A DNA stretch of 9,221 bases, taken from an uncultured Neisseriaceae bacterium (GTDB lineage Bacteria; Pseudomonadota; Gammaproteobacteria; Burkholderiales; UBA11063). The stretch lies in assembly GCA_937952895.1 (NCBI GenBank), contig CALFYC010000208.1, positions 1-9,221 of the forward strand, given 5' to 3'. The notes under the pieces were generated by a model. It made no database searches. It had not been told where the DNA came from and saw only the letters and a program-made list of their open reading frames with translations. Of the stretch, positions 6,782 through 9,221 are shown piece after piece (the first letter of the stretch is position 1; every line of letters starts with the position of its first letter). The position numbers and the translations under genes are program-made.

Positions 6782-7258
6782 ATGTTACGTATCGGTCAAG
6801 GCTTTGACTTACACCGTTTAGTTGATGGGTCAAGTTTAGTTCTAGGTGGTGTAAGCATACCACATACAAAAAGTCTATTAGGTCATTCAGATGCTGATGT
6901 TTTAATTCATGCAATTATTGATGCTTTAATTGGTGCTTTAGCTCTTGGTGATATTGGCAAATTTTTTCCAGATACGGACATTAAATATAAGAATATAAAT
7001 AGTCGAACACTTCTACGTGATGTAATTAAAATTGTTAATGAAGAACATGGTTATTTAGTCAACAACCTTGATACAACAATTATTGCAGAATCTCCCAAAT
7101 TAAGACCTTATATCGATGAAATGCGTGCTAATATTGCATCTGATCTTAATCTTCAATTAGATCAAGTAAGTATTAAGGCTAAAACTAGTGAGAAGGTTGG
7201 AGTTGTGGGGCGTGAAGAGGCAATTGTTGCTGAGGCTGTTGTTTTATTGATTAAATGA
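6782..7258 (+). CDS. ispF: 2-C-methyl-D-erythritol 2,4-cyclodiphosphate synthase
   Basis: IspF is the MEP-pathway enzyme that converts CDP-methylerythritol 2-phosphate into MEcPP with release of CMP, on the way to IPP and DMAPP. It acts as a cytosolic homotrimer. The protein has 158 residues, the normal length. The zinc ligands Asp9 and His11 (GFDLHR) and His43 (DVLIHAIIDAL) are present. The GHSDAD loop is at 34-39, ALGDIGKFFPDTD at 54-66, and IIAESPKLRPY at 100-110. The CMP-binding segment AKTSEKVG is at 133-140. This is a single-domain IspF. No ispD lies beside it, unlike the common ispD-ispF pair. The ATG follows the trxB stop codon directly (TAAATG) with only a weak GGA-type site upstream, so translational coupling to trxB is likely. 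Confidence 0.97.
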   Translation: MLRIGQGFDLHRLVDGSSLVLGGVSIPHTKSLLGHSDADVLIHAIIDALIGALALGDIGKFFPDTDIKYKNINSRTLLRDVIKIVNEEHGYLVNNLDTTIIAESPKLRPYIDEMRANIASDLNLQLDQVSIKAKTSEKVGVVGREEAIVAEAVVLLIK

Positions 7259-7268
7259 ATTAAATTTT

Positions 7269-7274
7269 AAAGGA
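7269..7274 (+). promoter_or_regulatory. ribosome binding site that fixes the ctpA start
   Basis: AAAGGA ends 9 nt before the ATG at 7284, a normal distance. The in-frame TTG at 7275 touches this site with no spacing and cannot be read from it. The ATG at 7284 is therefore the likely start. Confidence 0.75.
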
Positions 7275-7283
7275 TTGAATTTA

Positions 7284-8741
7284 ATGGGAAAACGTTTAGT
7301 AAACTTAAGTATTATTAGTAGCGTTACAAGTTTATTATTAGTCATAGCGGCACCATTTGGGTATGCAGATAGTGAAGTTGATGGTGGTAATAATAGTGTC
7401 ACTATTCCAGTTGAAGATGTAAATAATTTTGCTAAAGTATATGCAATTACTAAAAGTTATTATGTTGAAAGTGTTACTGATTCAAAACTAATTGATGGTG
7501 CTATTAGTGGTATGTTGTCTAGTCTGGATCCACATTCAACGTATTTAAATCAAAATGAATTTAAACAATTAACTGAAATGACTAGTGGGTCATTTGCAGG
7601 TCTTGGAATCGAAGTGAGTCGCGAAAAAGGTGATGCAATAAAAGTAGTTGCGCCAATTGATGGCACTCCTGCTTACTATGCTGGAATTAAAAGTGGTGAT
7701 ATGATTATAAAAATCGATGGCGATCCTGTTGCTGATATGAGTTTAGATGATGCAATTAAAAAGATGCGTGGTAAAGCTGGAACTTCAGTAAATATTGCAG
7801 TTTTAAGAGCTAATGAACTAAAGCCCTTAAGTTTTAGTATTAAACGCGCAATTATAAGTGTAAAAAGTGTTAAGTATACAATGCTAAATCAAAATTATGG
7901 CTATGTGCGAATTACTAATTTTCAATCAGAAACAACATCAGAGTTAGTTGCAGCATTAAATACACTTCTAAGAAAAAATCATAATTTAAAAGGTATTGTG
8001 CTTGATTTAAGAGATGACCCTGGAGGCGTATTACAATCAGCAGTTGGTGTGGTTGGTGCATTTGTGCCTAAAAATAGTCTAGCTGTTTACACTAAAGGTA
8101 GAGCTCCTGGTTCAGAGCAGAAATTTTATGTAAATCCAGCTAATTATATGATGCCCGATAAAAATGTGCCAGATCCATTATCTAGTTGCTCACAAATATT
8201 TCAACATTTACCAATGGTGGTTTTGGTTAATCAAGGTACAGCATCTGCATCCGAAATTGTATCTGGGGCACTCCAAGATTACAATCGGGCAAAAATTTTA
8301 GGCACACGAACTTTTGGTAAAGGTTCAGTGCAAACTGTAATTCCACTAACTAAAGATACGGCAATTAAATTAACTACAGCTCTTTACTTTACTCCCAAAG
8401 GTCGTTCAATTCAAGCTGAAGGAATTATGCCAAATATAATTATTAAAAGTGAATATAGTGATATTTTAGATAGTTGGGATATGTCTGAAGCAAGTCTGGG
8501 TAAGCATTTAAATAATCCAAATGGTGCTTTAGCTAAAAAAGAAAGTATACCAGTTATTGCTCCGCCTAAACAAATTACTACTCAAGCTGAGTTAACTGCT
8601 AAAAATAAGGATCGCATGAATAAATTACCTAAAGTGGTTGATCAAAATGTAGCGGAGGTTGATTTAAATGCTGACTTTCAATTAAAATGGGCTCTTAATA
8701 TTTTGGAAGGAAAACCAATTCCAAAGAAGAGCGCGAATTAA
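7284..8741 (+). CDS. ctpA: periplasmic C-terminal processing protease, S41A family
   Basis: This is a carboxyl-terminal processing serine protease (Ctp/Prc-like, S41A family), which trims or degrades periplasmic proteins and often controls cell-wall hydrolases. The protein has 485 residues from the ATG at 7284. A signal peptide has a basic start (KR), a hydrophobic core and a likely cleavage site GYA/DS after residue 28. SGMLSSLDPHSTYL (75-88) is typical of the N-terminal region. A PDZ domain follows at about 103-188, with SFAGLGIEV at its start. The catalytic serine is Ser321 in NQGTASASEIVSGALQD. The general-base Lys346 in GTRTFGKGSVQT lies 25 residues later, the spacing seen in the family. 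The tail after about 390 is the charged extension common in proteobacterial members. The gene is 25 bp after ispF and 14 bp before rpe. The envC-type gene often found upstream of ctpA is absent. Confidence 0.95.
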   Translation: MGKRLVNLSIISSVTSLLLVIAAPFGYADSEVDGGNNSVTIPVEDVNNFAKVYAITKSYYVESVTDSKLIDGAISGMLSSLDPHSTYLNQNEFKQLTEMTSGSFAGLGIEVSREKGDAIKVVAPIDGTPAYYAGIKSGDMIIKIDGDPVADMSLDDAIKKMRGKAGTSVNIAVLRANELKPLSFSIKRAIISVKSVKYTMLNQNYGYVRITNFQSETTSELVAALNTLLRKNHNLKGIVLDLRDDPGGVLQSAVGVVGAFVPKNSLAVYTKGRAPGSEQKFYVNPANYMMPDKNVPDPLSSCSQIFQHLPMVVLVNQGTASASEIVSGALQDYNRAKILGTRTFGKGSVQTVIPLTKDTAIKLTTALYFTPKGRSIQAEGIMPNIIIKSEYSDILDSWDMSEASLGKHLNNPNGALAKKESIPVIAPPKQITTQAELTAKNKDRMNKLPKVVDQNVAEVDLNADFQLKWALNILEGKPIPKKSAN

Positions 8742-8755
8742 TTTTAGGCAATTAG

Positions 8756-9221
8756 ATGAATAAACAAGACTTTATTATTTCACCCAGTATTCTTTCAGCT
8801 GATTTTGCAAGGCTTGGTGAAGAGATTTCTCAAGTTGTTAAAGCTGGAGCTGATTGGATTCATTTTGATATAATGGATAATCATTATGTGCCAAATATTA
8901 CAATGGGTCCAATGTTTTGTTCGGCATTAAAGCCATATTGTGGGGATGCGTTAGTTGATGTTCATTTGATGGTGTCACCTGTTGATGAATTAATTCATGG
9001 TTTTGCTAAAGCAGGGGCTGATATTATTGTTTTCCATCCTGAAGCAAGTTTACATGTTGATCGTAGTATTCGTTTAATTAAAAGCTATGGATTAAAAGCT
9101 GGTCTTGCATTAAATCCTGCGACTCCAATTACTTATTTAGAAAATGTGTTACATGAATTGGATGTAATATTAATTATGTCGGTAAATCCCGGATTTGGAG
9201 GACAAAGCTTTATTAACCATT
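8756..9221 (+). CDS. rpe: ribulose-phosphate 3-epimerase (3' end outside window)
   Basis: Rpe interconverts ribulose 5-phosphate and xylulose 5-phosphate in the cytosolic pentose phosphate pathway. The first 155 residues are present. About 65-75 more are expected beyond the right edge, including the second catalytic aspartate. The TIM-barrel starts with ISPSILSADFARLG (8-21). The metal ligands His36 and Asp38 are in HFDIMDNHYVPN, and His70 is in DVHLMV. The phosphate-binding MSVNPGFGGQSF is at 141-152. The start at 8756 gives the standard N-terminus, and a TAGG site at 8745-8748 lies 7 nt upstream. The gene is 14 bp after ctpA with no terminator between them, so it is probably co-transcribed. 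Confidence 0.96.
   Translation, partial: MNKQDFIISPSILSADFARLGEEISQVVKAGADWIHFDIMDNHYVPNITMGPMFCSALKPYCGDALVDVHLMVSPVDELIHGFAKAGADIIVFHPEASLHVDRSIRLIKSYGLKAGLALNPATPITYLENVLHELDVILIMSVNPGFGGQSFINH

Noticed and set aside
6549..6914. A 121-codon open frame on the minus strand across the trxB-ispF junction
   Set aside because: It lies wholly opposite two well-supported genes, has a His/Leu/Gln-rich composition typical of antisense shadows, and shows no family motif.
7275..7283. An alternative TTG start for ctpA, three codons upstream
   Set aside because: The AAAGGA site ends directly at this TTG, leaving no spacing, whereas the ATG at 7284 is 9 nt away from it.
1..9221. A hidden defence, mobile or otherwise undescribed system
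   Set aside because: Nearly all of the window is accounted for by recognised housekeeping genes and one secreted hydrolase. I found no integrase, transposase, toxin-antitoxin pair, CRISPR repeats, or compositional break.

Overview
The window looks like a chromosomal segment of an AT-rich gammaproteobacterium (or a close relative), by eye roughly two thirds A+T, with codons strongly biased to A/T in the third position. The full MinC-MinD-MinE set, exonuclease III, a low-molecular-weight thioredoxin reductase, IspF, a periplasmic C-terminal processing protease and ribulose-phosphate epimerase are all of proteobacterial type. A Francisella-like or Fastidiosibacter-like lineage would fit the base composition, but this is a guess and the window does not settle it. 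I see no tRNA, rRNA, CRISPR array, insertion sequence, phage gene or sign of recent transfer.

Left part (1-2059). The last 20 codons of an unidentified plus-strand gene end 6 bp from the 3' end of a minus-strand pair. That pair is an HI0933/YhiN-type flavoprotein gene followed 42 bp later by xthA (exonuclease III), and the two are probably co-transcribed leftwards.

Middle part (2060-4063). A 223-bp divergent intergenic region carries candidate promoters for the flavoprotein gene and for a rightward monocistronic gene. This gene encodes a 488-residue exported alpha/beta hydrolase of lipase type, with a signal peptide, a GYSEG nucleophile elbow, and plausible Asp and His partners. It is followed by a perfect 13-bp inverted repeat, probably its terminator, in a 313-bp gene-free stretch that ends with a likely extended -10 promoter for the next operon.

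Right part (4064-9221, running off the end). Seven same-strand genes are packed with gaps of at most 27 bp or with overlaps: minC, minD, minE, trxB, ispF, ctpA and rpe (incomplete). They look like one transcription unit. It joins division-site placement (Min), thiol redox (TrxB), isoprenoid precursor synthesis (IspF), periplasmic proteolysis (CtpA) and the pentose phosphate pathway (Rpe). The Min genes act as one oscillating system. The others are housekeeping functions without an obvious shared pathway.

Two starts need care. trxB begins at 5834, inside minE. ctpA begins at the ATG at 7284, not at the in-frame TTG at 7275. Nothing here looks like an undescribed system. The least ordinary items are the secreted hydrolase with its flanking control signals and the mixed min-trxB-ispF-ctpA-rpe gene order.
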